From positions 1,674,001-1,738,000 of the forward strand of contig OX044358.1 in NCBI GenBank assembly GCA_943846665.1: 64,000 bases of DNA. The letters are read 5' to 3'. This document shows positions 34,769 to 45,101 of this stretch, one piece after another (position 1 is the stretch's first letter; each line of letters opens with the position of its first letter). Source of the DNA: Arcticimaribacter sp002477625. GTDB lineage: Bacteria; Bacteroidota; Bacteroidia; Flavobacteriales; Flavobacteriaceae. A model generated the notes under the pieces. That model was not told the origin of the DNA and made no database searches. It saw only the letters and a list, made by a program, of their open reading frames with translations. The position numbers were made by a program, and so were the translations under genes.

Positions 34769-36759
34769 GCAGTGTAGAGACAAAAACAATAACGAACCGT
34801 TTTTACCTGGTGGTACTGGGGATGTTTGTCTTTGCTTGTCTTTTGGTTTATAAATTAGTTGTAATTCAATTTGCTGAAGGAGATTACTATCGCGACTTAG
34901 CGCAACAACGTACCGTAAAGAATTTCGTGCTTCAGCCTAGTAGAGGGAATATATATGCAGATGACGAGAGTTTGCTGGCTACTACAGTTCCTCGCTATGA
35001 AATTCGTTGGGACGCAAAGGTTCCTTCCGAGAAATTATTTCAAAAACACAAAGATAGCCTAGCGATTCTGTTGGGAGCCCTGTTTGAAAAACCCAGCTCT
35101 TTTTATCTTCAAAAACTTCAGCGTGCTCGTGCTAAGAAAAACCGGTATTTATTAATCGGTAGAAATTTAAACTACTCAACCTATAAAAAAATCAAAGGCT
35201 TTCCTTTGTTTAGTAAACCTTCCATGCGAGGAGGGTTGATTGTCGAATCGCGATTGACTCGTGAAAATCCAATTGGAAAAATTGCAGAAAGAACCATAGG
35301 ATACGAACAAAGAGATCCAAGTGGAAATTACTTACGCGTTGGACTAGAAGGTGCTTACGGTCAGTATTTGAAAGGCGAAAATGGGCGCAGATTGAAACAA
35401 AAAATCGCAAACGGACAATGGAAGCCCATTAACGATAACAATGAAAAAGAGCCTACGGAAGGCTATGATGTTTACACAACGATAAACATCAACATGCAAG
35501 ATATTGCGCATCATGCGTTGTTGGCTCAACTAGAAAAATTTGAGGCCGACCATGGAAGTGTTGTGGTGATGGAAACCAAAACGGGAAACATTAAAGCAAT
35601 TTCTAACCTGGGTAGAACGTCGAAAGGGAAGTATTACGAAAAGCTCAACTATGCGATTGGTGAAGCGCATGAACCGGGTTCTACGTTCAAGCTTATGGCG
35701 ATGATCGCTGCCCTTGAAGATAAGGTGATTCGAGCAGATGACTTAGTCGATACCACTGGAGGTGAACTTACTTTTTACAAGAAATATAAAGTCCGAGATT
35801 CAAAAAAAGGGGGCTATGGTTTGTTGACAGCTTCTAAAGCTTTTGAGCTCTCATCGAATACGGGAATCGTTAAAATGATTTATGATAATTATAAAAACAA
35901 GCCTTCCAAATTCGTAGATCGACTCTATAATATGGGCTTGCATAAACCCCTTGGACTTCCTTTTAAAGGAGAAGCACTCCCCAAAATCCCTTATCCTACC
36001 GATGCCGATTGGGATGGCTTGGACCTCCCTTGGATGGCTTTTGGATATGGTGTTTTGATGACTCCATTGCAAACCTTAACCTTTTATAATGCTGTAGCCA
36101 ATGGAGGTGAAATGGTAAAGCCGAAGTTTATAGACCGTATCAGCAGTTTTGGAGAAGAGCCCGTAAAGCATTTTAACAAAGAAGTAATCAATCCTTCCAT
36201 CTGTTCGCAAGAGACCTTGAAGCAGGTCCAGAAAATGATGTTCAATGTGGTTGATAAAAAATGGGGCACAGCGCATGAAATCAAGGATAAGAATTTTTCT
36301 ATTGCTGGTAAAACCGGAACCTGTCAAGTCGATTATACTAAAGAAGAGACGCAGTATGTTTCAAGTTTTGTAGGATATTTCCCTGCCGAAGCACCCCAAT
36401 ACTCTTGTATTGTAGTCATTCATCGTCCAAATAAAAACATCGGTTATTACGGCGCTACGGTTGCAGCTCCAGTTTTCAAAGAGATTGCACTCAATATTTT
36501 TAACACTACAGCCCAAAGGGTAGTTGTTCCAAATCAAAATCTTGCTACCAAGGAATTCACTTTTGACAAACTCGAGCAAACCTTGGTGGATCAAATAATC
36601 CCGAATGTAAAGGGTATGCAGGCAATGGACGCCCTCATGCTGTTGGAGCGATTGGGGCTGAAGGTGCAATTAAAAGGTAAAGGTAAAGTAGTGCGTCAGT
36701 CGATAAAACAGGGATCGAAAGTAAAAAGCAATCAACAGATTTTATTAGAGCTTTCATGA
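34765..36759 (+). CDS. ftsI: division penicillin-binding protein FtsI (PBP3) with PASTA domain
   Basis: Septal peptidoglycan transpeptidase. A membrane anchor lies near 12-33, a pedestal domain follows, and the transpeptidase shows SxxK in GSTFKL (~305), SxN in SSNTG and KTGT in AGKTGTCQV (~514). One PASTA domain sits at the C-terminus (~612-664, beginning IPNVKGMQAMDALMLL), as in many Bacteroidota but not in E. coli. 664 residues. Overlaps ftsL and murE by 4 nt each, so translation is coupled. Confidence 0.93.
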   Translation: MSSVETKTITNRFYLVVLGMFVFACLLVYKLVVIQFAEGDYYRDLAQQRTVKNFVLQPSRGNIYADDESLLATTVPRYEIRWDAKVPSEKLFQKHKDSLAILLGALFEKPSSFYLQKLQRARAKKNRYLLIGRNLNYSTYKKIKGFPLFSKPSMRGGLIVESRLTRENPIGKIAERTIGYEQRDPSGNYLRVGLEGAYGQYLKGENGRRLKQKIANGQWKPINDNNEKEPTEGYDVYTTININMQDIAHHALLAQLEKFEADHGSVVVMETKTGNIKAISNLGRTSKGKYYEKLNYAIGEAHEPGSTFKLMAMIAALEDKVIRADDLVDTTGGELTFYKKYKVRDSKKGGYGLLTASKAFELSSNTGIVKMIYDNYKNKPSKFVDRLYNMGLHKPLGLPFKGEALPKIPYPTDADWDGLDLPWMAFGYGVLMTPLQTLTFYNAVANGGEMVKPKFIDRISSFGEEPVKHFNKEVINPSICSQETLKQVQKMMFNVVDKKWGTAHEIKDKNFSIAGKTGTCQVDYTKEETQYVSSFVGYFPAEAPQYSCIVVIHRPNKNIGYYGATVAAPVFKEIALNIFNTTAQRVVVPNQNLATKEFTFDKLEQTLVDQIIPNVKGMQAMDALMLLERLGLKVQLKGKGKVVRQSIKQGSKVKSNQQILLELS

Positions 36760-38216
36760 AAGAATTAAAAGACATTTTATTTGGGGTATCGATTGAACAG
36801 ACATACGGTTCAATCGACAAGCAAATTAGTGCCTTAGCGTATGATTCACGTGAAGTAGTTTTGGACGCTCTTTTTGTAGCAATAAAAGGAGATGCAGTTG
36901 ATGGACATGCATATATAGAAGTAGCAATCAAACAGGGTGCTACCGTTGTTTTGGTTGAAGATGAAGGTACGTACGACACTACTGAAATAACCTACGTTCG
37001 AGTAAATGATACCCGCATAGCTTTGGCGGTTATGGCGGCCAATTATTATGATCATCCCTCGCGAAAGCTCGACTTGATTGGGATTACAGGAACCAATGGT
37101 AAAACCACTATTGCTAGTTTGTGTTATGAGTTATTTGCCGCAATGGGTTATGCTGTGGGATTGCTTTCTACGGTTGCAGTCAAATATGGAGCACAAGTAC
37201 TTCCAGCTTCGCACACTACCCCAGACCCTCTGGCGATTAATAAACATTTAAGTGCCATGGTTGCTCTTGGAATAAGCTCTTGTTTTATGGAAGTTTCCTC
37301 TCATGGAATTCATCAAGGACGGATTTATGGCTTGCATTTTAAGGGAGGTGTTTTCACAAACCTTACACAAGATCATCTAGACTATCACGAAACATTTGCC
37401 GCCTATCGAGACACTAAAAAACAGTTTTTTGATTTCCTTCCCAAGTCAGCCTTTGCTTTGGTAAACTTTGATGATAAAAACGGAGCTTTTATGGTTCAAA
37501 ATACCAAGGCTCATAAAAAATCATACGCCTTAGAAAACTATGCTGATTTCCGTGCTCAAATCTTGGAGCATCAATTTACAGGCATGCTTTTAAAAATGGA
37601 TTCTCAAGAGTTATGGACCCAATTGATCGGTGCTTTCAATGCATCCAACCTTTTAGCCGTCTATGCTGTTGCAGTTTTGATGGAACAAGATTCTCTTGAG
37701 GTTTTAGCAGGAATAAGCCAACTTAAAAACATAAGTGGGCGTTTCGAAACCATACAAGGCCCAAAAGGTTCCTTGATTATTGTGGACTATGCGCATACCC
37801 CCGATGCCCTTAAAAATGTATTGAAGACCATCAACACTGTACGTACAAAAAACGAAAAAGTAATCACGGTTGTGGGTTGCGGTGGAGATCGTGATCAAAG
37901 TAAAAGACCAAAAATGGCTGCTATTGCCGCCAAGATGAGTGATCGTGTTGTCTTTACATCAGACAACCCTCGTTCAGAAAACCCGGAGCAAATAATCTCT
38001 GATATGGAAGCTGGGGTAGCTTCAGAAGATTATAAAAAGACATTACGTATTAGTGATCGTAGAGAAGCGATTAAGGCAGCGTGTATGCTTTTGTCCGATA
38101 AGGACATTTTATTAATAGCAGGGAAAGGTCACGAAACGTATCAAGAAATAAAAGGAGTAAGAACGCAGTTTGACGACCGTCAAATTGTACAAGAAATATT
38201 ATTGAAATTATTCTAA
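36756..38216 (+). CDS. murE: UDP-MurNAc-L-Ala-D-Glu:meso-DAP ligase
   Basis: Adds meso-diaminopimelate to the peptidoglycan precursor. ATP loop GTNGKTT spans 112-118; the substrate-selecting motif DNPR (near 403-406) predicts meso-DAP, not lysine. 486 residues is normal. mraY starts 1 nt downstream. Confidence 0.95.
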   Translation: MKELKDILFGVSIEQTYGSIDKQISALAYDSREVVLDALFVAIKGDAVDGHAYIEVAIKQGATVVLVEDEGTYDTTEITYVRVNDTRIALAVMAANYYDHPSRKLDLIGITGTNGKTTIASLCYELFAAMGYAVGLLSTVAVKYGAQVLPASHTTPDPLAINKHLSAMVALGISSCFMEVSSHGIHQGRIYGLHFKGGVFTNLTQDHLDYHETFAAYRDTKKQFFDFLPKSAFALVNFDDKNGAFMVQNTKAHKKSYALENYADFRAQILEHQFTGMLLKMDSQELWTQLIGAFNASNLLAVYAVAVLMEQDSLEVLAGISQLKNISGRFETIQGPKGSLIIVDYAHTPDALKNVLKTINTVRTKNEKVITVVGCGGDRDQSKRPKMAAIAAKMSDRVVFTSDNPRSENPEQIISDMEAGVASEDYKKTLRISDRREAIKAACMLLSDKDILLIAGKGHETYQEIKGVRTQFDDRQIVQEILLKLF

Positions 38217-38217
38217 T

Positions 38218-39429
38218 ATGTTATATTATTTATTTGAGTATTTAGAGAATCAGCATCAACTTCCAGGAGCAAGTCTTTTTCAGTTTTTGTCTTTTCGGGC
38301 GGCAGTTGCGGTTCTTATATCGCTGATGTTTTCTACTCTTTTTGGTAAAAAAATAATTGAATTTCTAAAGCGAAAACAAATAGGAGAAACTGTTCGAGAG
38401 TTGGGACTTGACGGGCAAGCTCAAAAATCAGGTACCCCTACCATGGGTGGAGTCATCATTATAATCAGTACGCTGATCCCAGTTCTTCTCATTGCACAAC
38501 TCCAAAATATTTACATACTTCTACTCATCTTTACAACCCTTTGGATGGGGGCAATCGGTTTTTTAGATGATTATATTAAAATTTTCAGAAAAGATAAAGA
38601 AGGGTTAAAAGGGATTTTTAAGATTATTGGTCAGGTTATTTTGGGAATCGTTGTTGGTTCAACCTTATATTTTCATTCAGAGGTTACGGTGCGTTTAGAA
38701 CAGACCAGCATTCTTGCGGAGCAGGGGATAGAACGTTCGTCAAGAGATGATAAGTCTACCTTAACAACAATCCCATTTTTAAAAAATAATGAGTTTGACT
38801 ATGCTGATTTGATCAGTTGGATTCCAAATTCAGCACCATATTCGTGGTTGGTTTTCATTCCTTTTGTTGTTTTTATTGTAACTGCTTTTTCTAATGGAGC
38901 CAATCTAACCGATGGAATTGATGGTTTGGCTGCTGGAAGTTCAGCCATCATGGTTTTTACCTTGGGTATTTTTGCATGGGTGTCTGGTAATGTTATTTTT
39001 TCAGACTACCTCAACATCATGTACATTCCAAATACGGGTGAAATCACCATTTTTGTTGCCGCCTTTTTGGGTGCATTAATTGGATTTCTATGGTACAATA
39101 CTTTTCCAGCACAGGTTTTTATGGGCGACACGGGAAGCCTTACCATAGGAGCTATCATTGCCGTAATTGCTCTGATGATTAGAAAAGAATTATTGCTTCC
39201 CCTTTTATGTGGGATTTTTGTAATAGAAAATTTATCTGTTGTTCTACAAGTGGGATATTTTAAATATACCAGAAAACGAACCGGTGTTGGGAAACGTATT
39301 TTTCTGATGGCGCCTTTACATCATCATTACCAAAAGTTAGGTTATCATGAAAGTAAAATTGTTTCTCGCTTTTGGATTATAGGAATCCTTTTGAGTGTCT
39401 TAACCATTGTAACCCTTAAAATCCGATAA
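38218..39429 (+). CDS. mraY: phospho-MurNAc-pentapeptide transferase
   Basis: Integral membrane enzyme forming lipid I. Characteristic TPTMGG, FLDDYIKI and FSNGANLTDGIDGLAAG are present, together with a C-terminal APLHHHYQKLGYHE. At 403 residues it is longer than E. coli MraY (360) because of an insertion around 160-200, a common feature in Bacteroidota. Its last base is the first base of murD (TAATG). Confidence 0.95.
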   Translation: MLYYLFEYLENQHQLPGASLFQFLSFRAAVAVLISLMFSTLFGKKIIEFLKRKQIGETVRELGLDGQAQKSGTPTMGGVIIIISTLIPVLLIAQLQNIYILLLIFTTLWMGAIGFLDDYIKIFRKDKEGLKGIFKIIGQVILGIVVGSTLYFHSEVTVRLEQTSILAEQGIERSSRDDKSTLTTIPFLKNNEFDYADLISWIPNSAPYSWLVFIPFVVFIVTAFSNGANLTDGIDGLAAGSSAIMVFTLGIFAWVSGNVIFSDYLNIMYIPNTGEITIFVAAFLGALIGFLWYNTFPAQVFMGDTGSLTIGAIIAVIALMIRKELLLPLLCGIFVIENLSVVLQVGYFKYTRKRTGVGKRIFLMAPLHHHYQKLGYHESKIVSRFWIIGILLSVLTIVTLKIR

Positions 39430-40766
39430 TGTCTAAAAAACTAGTCATATTAGGTGGAGGTGAAAGCGGGATAGGGTCCGCAGTTTTAGGCGTGAAACAA
39501 GGTTTTGAGGTTTTTGTTTCCGACGCTGGAACTATAGCACACGAAGTACAGAAAGAATTAAATGAATTGGGCGTTTCTTTTGAAGAGCGAGGACATGATT
39601 TGGATGTCATCTTAAAAGCATCTTTGGTGATGAAAAGCCCAGGGATCCCAGATCACATTGATTTGATCCAACAGATTCGTTCCTCCCAAATTAAAATTGT
39701 TTCAGAAATTGAATTTGCTAGTCAGTATACCGATGCTACACTAATTGGTATAACAGGCAGTAATGGAAAAACAACCACCACTCTTTTGACGCATCACCTT
39801 TTGAAGGAGTCGGGAATGAATGTCGGAGTTGCCGGTAATATCGGCTACAGTTTTGCTCGACAAGTAGCTGAATCTGAAAGAGAAGTATATGTTTTGGAGA
39901 TCAGTAGTTTTCAGTTAGACGATATTCATAAGTTTCAGCCCGAAGTTGCAGTTATCACCAATATTACTCCCGATCATTTGGATCGATATGAAAATAATTT
40001 TTCAAAATATATAGCATCTAAAATGCGCATCATTGAAAACCAAACATCCAATCAATTTTTAGTTTTCAATGCCGAGGACCCTGTTTTGGTTGAAGCATTG
40101 AACGGATCTTCTTCAAAAGTCAAAACAATTCCTTTTGGATTCACAAAACCAGATCACGACGGAGTCTATCCCGCAGATGATCAAATAATCGTACAACAAG
40201 ATAATTCTAGCATGATGATACAAACAACACATTTCCAACTTCAAGGAAGGCACAATTTACTTAATGCTATGGCTGCGGTTTCTGTTGCTCGACTTTTGAA
40301 GGTAAGTAAAGATTCTATTCGTGAAAGTCTAATAAGCTTTAGAGGAGTGCCCCATCGATTGGAGCAATTTTTAAGAATTCAAAATGTGAATTATATAAAT
40401 GATTCTAAGGCGACCAATGTCAATGCAACGTTTTATGCGCTGGACAGTGTGAAGTCGCAAACAGTTTGGATTGCTGGTGGTGTAGATAAGGGGAATGATT
40501 ACAGTGCATTGTTGCCTATGGTTCGTGAGAAAGTGAAGGCGATTATTTGTTTGGGGGTTGATAATGAAAAACTTTTAGCAGTTTTCGGTCCCGTTGTCGA
40601 TATTATAGTAGAAACACAATCGATAGACGAAGCTGTGAAAATTGCTCACAAAATTGCACATAAAAAAGAAACGGTCTTACTGTCTCCTGCTTGCGCAAGT
40701 TTTGACTTGTTTGAGAATTACGAGGATCGCGGAAATCAATTTAAACAAGCTGTACAGAAATTATAA
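39429..40766 (+). CDS. murD: UDP-MurNAc-L-Ala:D-Glu ligase
   Basis: Adds D-glutamate to UDP-MurNAc-L-Ala. N-terminal VILGGGESGIGSA and ATP loop GSNGKTTTT are present, plus NDSKATNVNAT in the C-terminal domain. 445 residues. Overlaps mraY and ftsW by one base on each side. Confidence 0.95.
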   Translation: MSKKLVILGGGESGIGSAVLGVKQGFEVFVSDAGTIAHEVQKELNELGVSFEERGHDLDVILKASLVMKSPGIPDHIDLIQQIRSSQIKIVSEIEFASQYTDATLIGITGSNGKTTTTLLTHHLLKESGMNVGVAGNIGYSFARQVAESEREVYVLEISSFQLDDIHKFQPEVAVITNITPDHLDRYENNFSKYIASKMRIIENQTSNQFLVFNAEDPVLVEALNGSSSKVKTIPFGFTKPDHDGVYPADDQIIVQQDNSSMMIQTTHFQLQGRHNLLNAMAAVSVARLLKVSKDSIRESLISFRGVPHRLEQFLRIQNVNYINDSKATNVNATFYALDSVKSQTVWIAGGVDKGNDYSALLPMVREKVKAIICLGVDNEKLLAVFGPVVDIIVETQSIDEAVKIAHKIAHKKETVLLSPACASFDLFENYEDRGNQFKQAVQKL

Positions 40767-41977
40767 TGAATAAAAAATACAAGCTGCTTAGCGGAGATTT
40801 AGTGTTGTGGGGCATTCTTGCTCTATTGGCTTTATTCTCATTTTTCCCTGTATTTAGTGCAAGCTCAAACCTTGCCTATGTCGTAGGAAAAGGTACCCCT
40901 TGGGAGTACTTGTTTAAGCATATGGTTATTTTGGTTTTTGGTTTCGGTTTTATGATTGGAGTTCACAAAATTCCATACCAATATTTCAAAGGTATTTCTG
41001 TTCTACTATTACCCGTGGTAATTCTTTTGTTGCTCTATACAGCTACTCAAGGAACGGTTATCGATGGAGCGAATGCAAGCCGATGGATTCGCATTCCTTT
41101 TGTGGGACTGAGTTTCCAAACATCTACATTGGCAGCTGTTGTGCTGATGGTGTATGTCGCATACTATCTTTCCAAGAACTTTGAAGGTCCACAAACGTTT
41201 AAGGCTTCTATCTTGCCTCTGTGGCTTCCGGTTTTTGTTGTAGTGATGCTTATTCTTCCATCCAATTTATCAACAGCTTTACTGATTTCGGTTATGGTTT
41301 TTATGCTCGCATTTTTAGGCGGTTATCCCTTAAAGTACCTAGCGCTGATTGTCGGAAGTGGACTTCTGGTTCTTACGTTGTTCGTTTTATCGGCAAAGGC
41401 ATTTCCTGATCTAATTCCGAATCGAGTAGATACCTGGATTAGCCGAATTGAAAGTTTTAGTCAACCTGCAAATGCAGAAGTAGATAATTATCAGGTCGAG
41501 CGAGCAAAGATTGCAATTGCTACTGGAGGTGTAACCGGATTAGGTGTTGGTAAAAGTGTAATGAAAAATTTCTTACCACAAAGTAGTTCAGATTTCATCT
41601 ACGCCATCATTGTAGAGGAGTTTGGTCTGGTTGGTGGAATTGCGTTGATATTTTCTTATCTCCTGATTCTTTTTAGGATCGTGGTTATAGCACATCGAAC
41701 CCCAACTGTTTTCGGGAAATTGGTGGTTATTGGAGTAGGCGTACCTATTATTTTTCAGGCATTGATCAATATGGGAGTAGCCGTTCAGATTTTACCCGTA
41801 ACGGGGCAAACATTGCCCATGGTGAGTAGTGGTGGTACTGCTGCTTGGATGACTTGTATTGCCTTTGGTGTGATTTTGAGTGTGAGTGCTGCCTATTATA
41901 AAAAAGAAGATGAAGAGCAAAAAACAGAACCTTCCCAGGAAGATAACCCTTTAGCCGTTTTAAGTGAAGCCTTATAA
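40766..41977 (+). CDS. ftsW: FtsW, septal SEDS peptidoglycan polymerase
   Basis: SEDS-family membrane glycosyltransferase working with FtsI. About ten hydrophobic segments, with the family motifs GANASRWIRIP and, in the last third, ATGGVTGLGVGKS, SSSDFIYAIIVEEFGLVGG and LPMVSSGGTA. 403 residues. Overlaps murG by 14 nt. Confidence 0.94.
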   Translation: MNKKYKLLSGDLVLWGILALLALFSFFPVFSASSNLAYVVGKGTPWEYLFKHMVILVFGFGFMIGVHKIPYQYFKGISVLLLPVVILLLLYTATQGTVIDGANASRWIRIPFVGLSFQTSTLAAVVLMVYVAYYLSKNFEGPQTFKASILPLWLPVFVVVMLILPSNLSTALLISVMVFMLAFLGGYPLKYLALIVGSGLLVLTLFVLSAKAFPDLIPNRVDTWISRIESFSQPANAEVDNYQVERAKIAIATGGVTGLGVGKSVMKNFLPQSSSDFIYAIIVEEFGLVGGIALIFSYLLILFRIVVIAHRTPTVFGKLVVIGVGVPIIFQALINMGVAVQILPVTGQTLPMVSSGGTAAWMTCIAFGVILSVSAAYYKKEDEEQKTEPSQEDNPLAVLSEAL

Positions 41978-43052
41978 ATTCATCATATCGGGAGGAGGAA
42001 CGGGTGGTCATATCTTCCCAGCAATCGCTATTGCGGATGCTTTGAAATTGGCATACCCTGACGCACAATTTTTATTTGTAGGTGCCTATGGGAAAATAGA
42101 AATGGAAAAAGTGCCCCGAGCGGGTTTCAGCATCAAAGGGATCTGGATAGCAGGACTCCAACGGGGTTCAATTTTAAAGAACATCTTATTTCCATTGAAA
42201 TTGGTAGTCAGCTTTTTTCAATCCGTATTCATCCTTTTGAGGTTTCGACCCAATTTTGCCATCGGAACTGGAGGTTTTGCCAGTGGACCAATTCTTTTTA
42301 TCGCGCATTATCTCAAAATAAAAACCCTGATCCAAGAGCAAAATTCCTATGCTGGAATTACCAATAAAGCCCTTTCGAAAATTGTAAATGTAGTGGCAGT
42401 TGCCTTTGAGGATATGGACCGCTTTTTCCCTAAAAATAAAATCATATTAACAGGAAATCCAGTTCGAGAGGAGCTACTGGATGTTGAGAGTAAAAAGTCA
42501 GAAGCTCGAGCACATTTTAAATTAGACTCATCAAAAAAAACAATTGTCATTTTGGGCGGTAGTATGGGAGCGCAAAAAATAAATGAAACCATTGCAGCCC
42601 ATCTACCCTTGTTTTCTGAGTTAGGAGTTCAGTTGATATGGCAATGCGGCTCCTTGTATTTCGATCAGTTTAAAATACACAACGAACAAGACGGTATTCA
42701 AGTACATGAATTCATTCAAAAAATGGATTTGTTGTATGCCGCAGCTGATGTTCTTATTTCTCGTGCAGGTGCGAGTTCTATTTCGGAGCTGGCTTTGGTT
42801 GGGAAACCCGTTTTATTGATTCCCTCTCCGAACGTTGCGGAAAACCATCAGTATCATAACGCTTTGGCATTATCTAAAACTGGGGGTGCCTTGGTGCTTT
42901 TGGAAAAGGAAATAGACAGCCAATTACAGGAGGCATTGCATCAACTCCTGGCAATTAATAAAGATGATGTTCAAGAGCGTTTCAAGAGATTTGCACGACC
43001 AAACGCTACTCAAGACATTGTACTAAAAATTAAAAACGAATTAAAATCCTAG
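41964..43052 (+). CDS. murG: lipid I GlcNAc-transferase (lipid II synthesis)
   Basis: GT28 glycosyltransferase adding GlcNAc to lipid I. N-terminal GGGTGGHIFPAIAIA and C-terminal ISRAGASSISELALVGKP are diagnostic. Start is GTG inside ftsW; KPYKFIISGGGTGG fits the family N-terminus well, so the GTG is preferred. 362 residues. Confidence 0.95.
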   Translation: MKPYKFIISGGGTGGHIFPAIAIADALKLAYPDAQFLFVGAYGKIEMEKVPRAGFSIKGIWIAGLQRGSILKNILFPLKLVVSFFQSVFILLRFRPNFAIGTGGFASGPILFIAHYLKIKTLIQEQNSYAGITNKALSKIVNVVAVAFEDMDRFFPKNKIILTGNPVREELLDVESKKSEARAHFKLDSSKKTIVILGGSMGAQKINETIAAHLPLFSELGVQLIWQCGSLYFDQFKIHNEQDGIQVHEFIQKMDLLYAAADVLISRAGASSISELALVGKPVLLIPSPNVAENHQYHNALALSKTGGALVLLEKEIDSQLQEALHQLLAINKDDVQERFKRFARPNATQDIVLKIKNELKS

Positions 43053-44398
43053 TGAATTTTAAAGAGCAGACATATTATTTTATTGGTATTGGGGGGATTG
43101 GAATGTCTTCGATTGCTCGGTACTTGTTCTTGCAAGGAGCATCGGTTTTTGGGTATGATAAAACAAGATCAGCAGTTACCAACTCTTTAGAAGAATTGGG
43201 TATAACCATTGTCTATGATGCAGCGGTAGGTGCTTTACCCCTTGCTGTTTCTTCTGAAAAATCACTTGTGGTTTATACTCCTGCTGTATCGGCGGAACAT
43301 TCACAGCTTAACTTTTTTATCGATCAAGGAAATAAAGTAGTCAAGCGCGCAAAACTACTAGGTGATTTAACACAAGATACCATCTGTTTGGCCGTAGCAG
43401 GAACTCATGGAAAAACCACAACAACAGCAATTTTAACTCATTTATTTGAGCAATCAAATGCATCCTATACCGCTTTTGTTGGTGGAATTTTTCAAGATTC
43501 CAAAACCAATATGATGTCGCGTGGAAACACCTACACCTTGGTTGAAGCAGATGAATTTGACCGCTCTTTTCTGCATCTAAGGCCAACGATTGCTTGCATT
43601 ACCTCTATGGATCTGGATCACTTGGATGTGTATAGTGATGCTGCAAGTTTACAGGCTGCTTACGTGGAGTTTGCAAGCCAGGTGAAAGAAGCCTTATTTG
43701 TTGAGAAGAACATCGCGTTGAACGGGATTACCTACAGTGTTTCGGAGGAAGCAGATTTTTATATCGATGCTATTAAACCAGATGCCTCTGGATCTTATTT
43801 TGATCTGCATACACCCGATGGGGTCTATAAAAATCAATTTTTCAATCAATTGGGGATGCACAATTTGTCGAATGCACTAGTGGCTTTGGCGATGGCTTCG
43901 AAGGCCGGTCTTCAGCTTCAAGATTTGGTCAAGAGTTTGGCCACCTTTCCTGGGGTACAAAGACGCCTTCAGATTTTAATTAATAATGATAATAGGGTTT
44001 TGATCGACGATTATGCTCATCATCCTACAGAGATAAAGGCTGTTTATGAAACTTTAAAATTAAGCTTCCCAACTGAGGAGAAATGTGTTGTTTTTCAGCC
44101 GCATTTATTTTCTCGAACACAAGATTTTATGAAGGACTTTGCAAGGGTTCTTTCTCTTTTTGATCGGGTGTTGCTTTTGGATATATATGCTGCACGTGAG
44201 TTACCTATTGCAGGAGTGTCTTCTGCTGCTCTAAAAGAAATGATTTCCGGACCTTCGGTTGAATTGATCACGAAAAAAGATTTGGCAAATAGACTGAGTT
44301 TGGTTGAAGAACGCATTATTGTGCTGCTAGGAGCAGGGGATATCGGTGAAGAAGTCGAAGCCATTAAACATAAATTATTATATGATGAAGCTTTATAA
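43052..44398 (+). CDS. murC: UDP-MurNAc:L-Ala ligase
   Basis: First amino acid addition to UDP-MurNAc. N-terminal YFIGIGGIGMSSIARYL and ATP loop GTHGKTTTT near 113-121. The start is GTG overlapping the murG stop by one base. 448 residues. Distinct from the Mpl gene at 17.8 kb. Confidence 0.94.
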   Translation: MNFKEQTYYFIGIGGIGMSSIARYLFLQGASVFGYDKTRSAVTNSLEELGITIVYDAAVGALPLAVSSEKSLVVYTPAVSAEHSQLNFFIDQGNKVVKRAKLLGDLTQDTICLAVAGTHGKTTTTAILTHLFEQSNASYTAFVGGIFQDSKTNMMSRGNTYTLVEADEFDRSFLHLRPTIACITSMDLDHLDVYSDAASLQAAYVEFASQVKEALFVEKNIALNGITYSVSEEADFYIDAIKPDASGSYFDLHTPDGVYKNQFFNQLGMHNLSNALVALAMASKAGLQLQDLVKSLATFPGVQRRLQILINNDNRVLIDDYAHHPTEIKAVYETLKLSFPTEEKCVVFQPHLFSRTQDFMKDFARVLSLFDRVLLLDIYAARELPIAGVSSAALKEMISGPSVELITKKDLANRLSLVEERIIVLLGAGDIGEEVEAIKHKLLYDEAL

Positions 44399-45095
44399 AT
44401 ACGGTGGTTTAGTTTCGGTGCTGACTTTGGTTGTTGCTGCAGTTGTTTTTGCGCAGTGGAGAAACAGTCAACGTGAAATCGTGCGGGTAGAAGTTTCTTT
44501 TGCTGACAACCGACATGATTTTTTAAATGTGAAAACGGTTAATAAATTGTTAATACTAAACCAAGAATTGTCCACTATTGGTGTAAAAGATACCCTAGCT
44601 TTGAGTAGTATTGAAGCAGGCTTGGAAGCTTATGCTGTCGTTCGGAATGCAGAGGTATTCACCTCTCCTTCGAGGGTATTGACAGTCAGTGTTGAAGAGC
44701 GAATTCCTTTGTTGAGAATTATTGGTAACGAAACCTATTATGTGGATATTGAAGCTGAGAAAGTTCCTCTTTCGGATCATTTTACAGCACATGTTCCACT
44801 TTTTTTTGGGACTCCAAGTGAGAAACAAACAGAAGCATTGGTTGGTTTTATGCAAAAAATAAATGCGGATGATTTTCTAAAGAAAGAAATCGTTCAAATT
44901 GAAAGTCAAGCGGGAGGTTATTTGTTAAAAATTCGCTCCTATGATTTTATAATTGAATGGGGTGCGTTTACCTCTTTTGAACAAAAGGCGGTAAAATTAA
45001 AAACATTATGTAAGTATTTGGATGCTGTCGAAGAGAAGCCAGATTTTACAAGAATAAATTTAAAATACAATCAGCAAGTAATTGCATCAAGTTGA
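44382..45095 (+). CDS. ftsQ: FtsQ/DivIB-like division protein
   Basis: 237-residue bitopic membrane protein with one N-terminal helix (~7-25, GGLVSVLTLVVAAVVFA) and an extracytoplasmic part resembling POTRA plus beta domain (VEVSFADNRHDFLNV; SVEERIPLLRI). Sequence conservation is low, so position between murC and ftsA carries much of the weight. I use ATG-ATG at the end of murC (17-nt overlap); an upstream GTG would overlap more without adding conserved sequence. Confidence 0.82.
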   Translation: MMKLYKYGGLVSVLTLVVAAVVFAQWRNSQREIVRVEVSFADNRHDFLNVKTVNKLLILNQELSTIGVKDTLALSSIEAGLEAYAVVRNAEVFTSPSRVLTVSVEERIPLLRIIGNETYYVDIEAEKVPLSDHFTAHVPLFFGTPSEKQTEALVGFMQKINADDFLKKEIVQIESQAGGYLLKIRSYDFIIEWGAFTSFEQKAVKLKTLCKYLDAVEEKPDFTRINLKYNQQVIASS

Positions 45096-45101
45096 TCCGT
45101 T

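Noticed and set aside
44346..44381. longer FtsQ starting at GTG inside murC
   Set aside because: The extra twelve residues add a larger overlap and no recognisable membrane-protein start; the ATG-ATG fits better.
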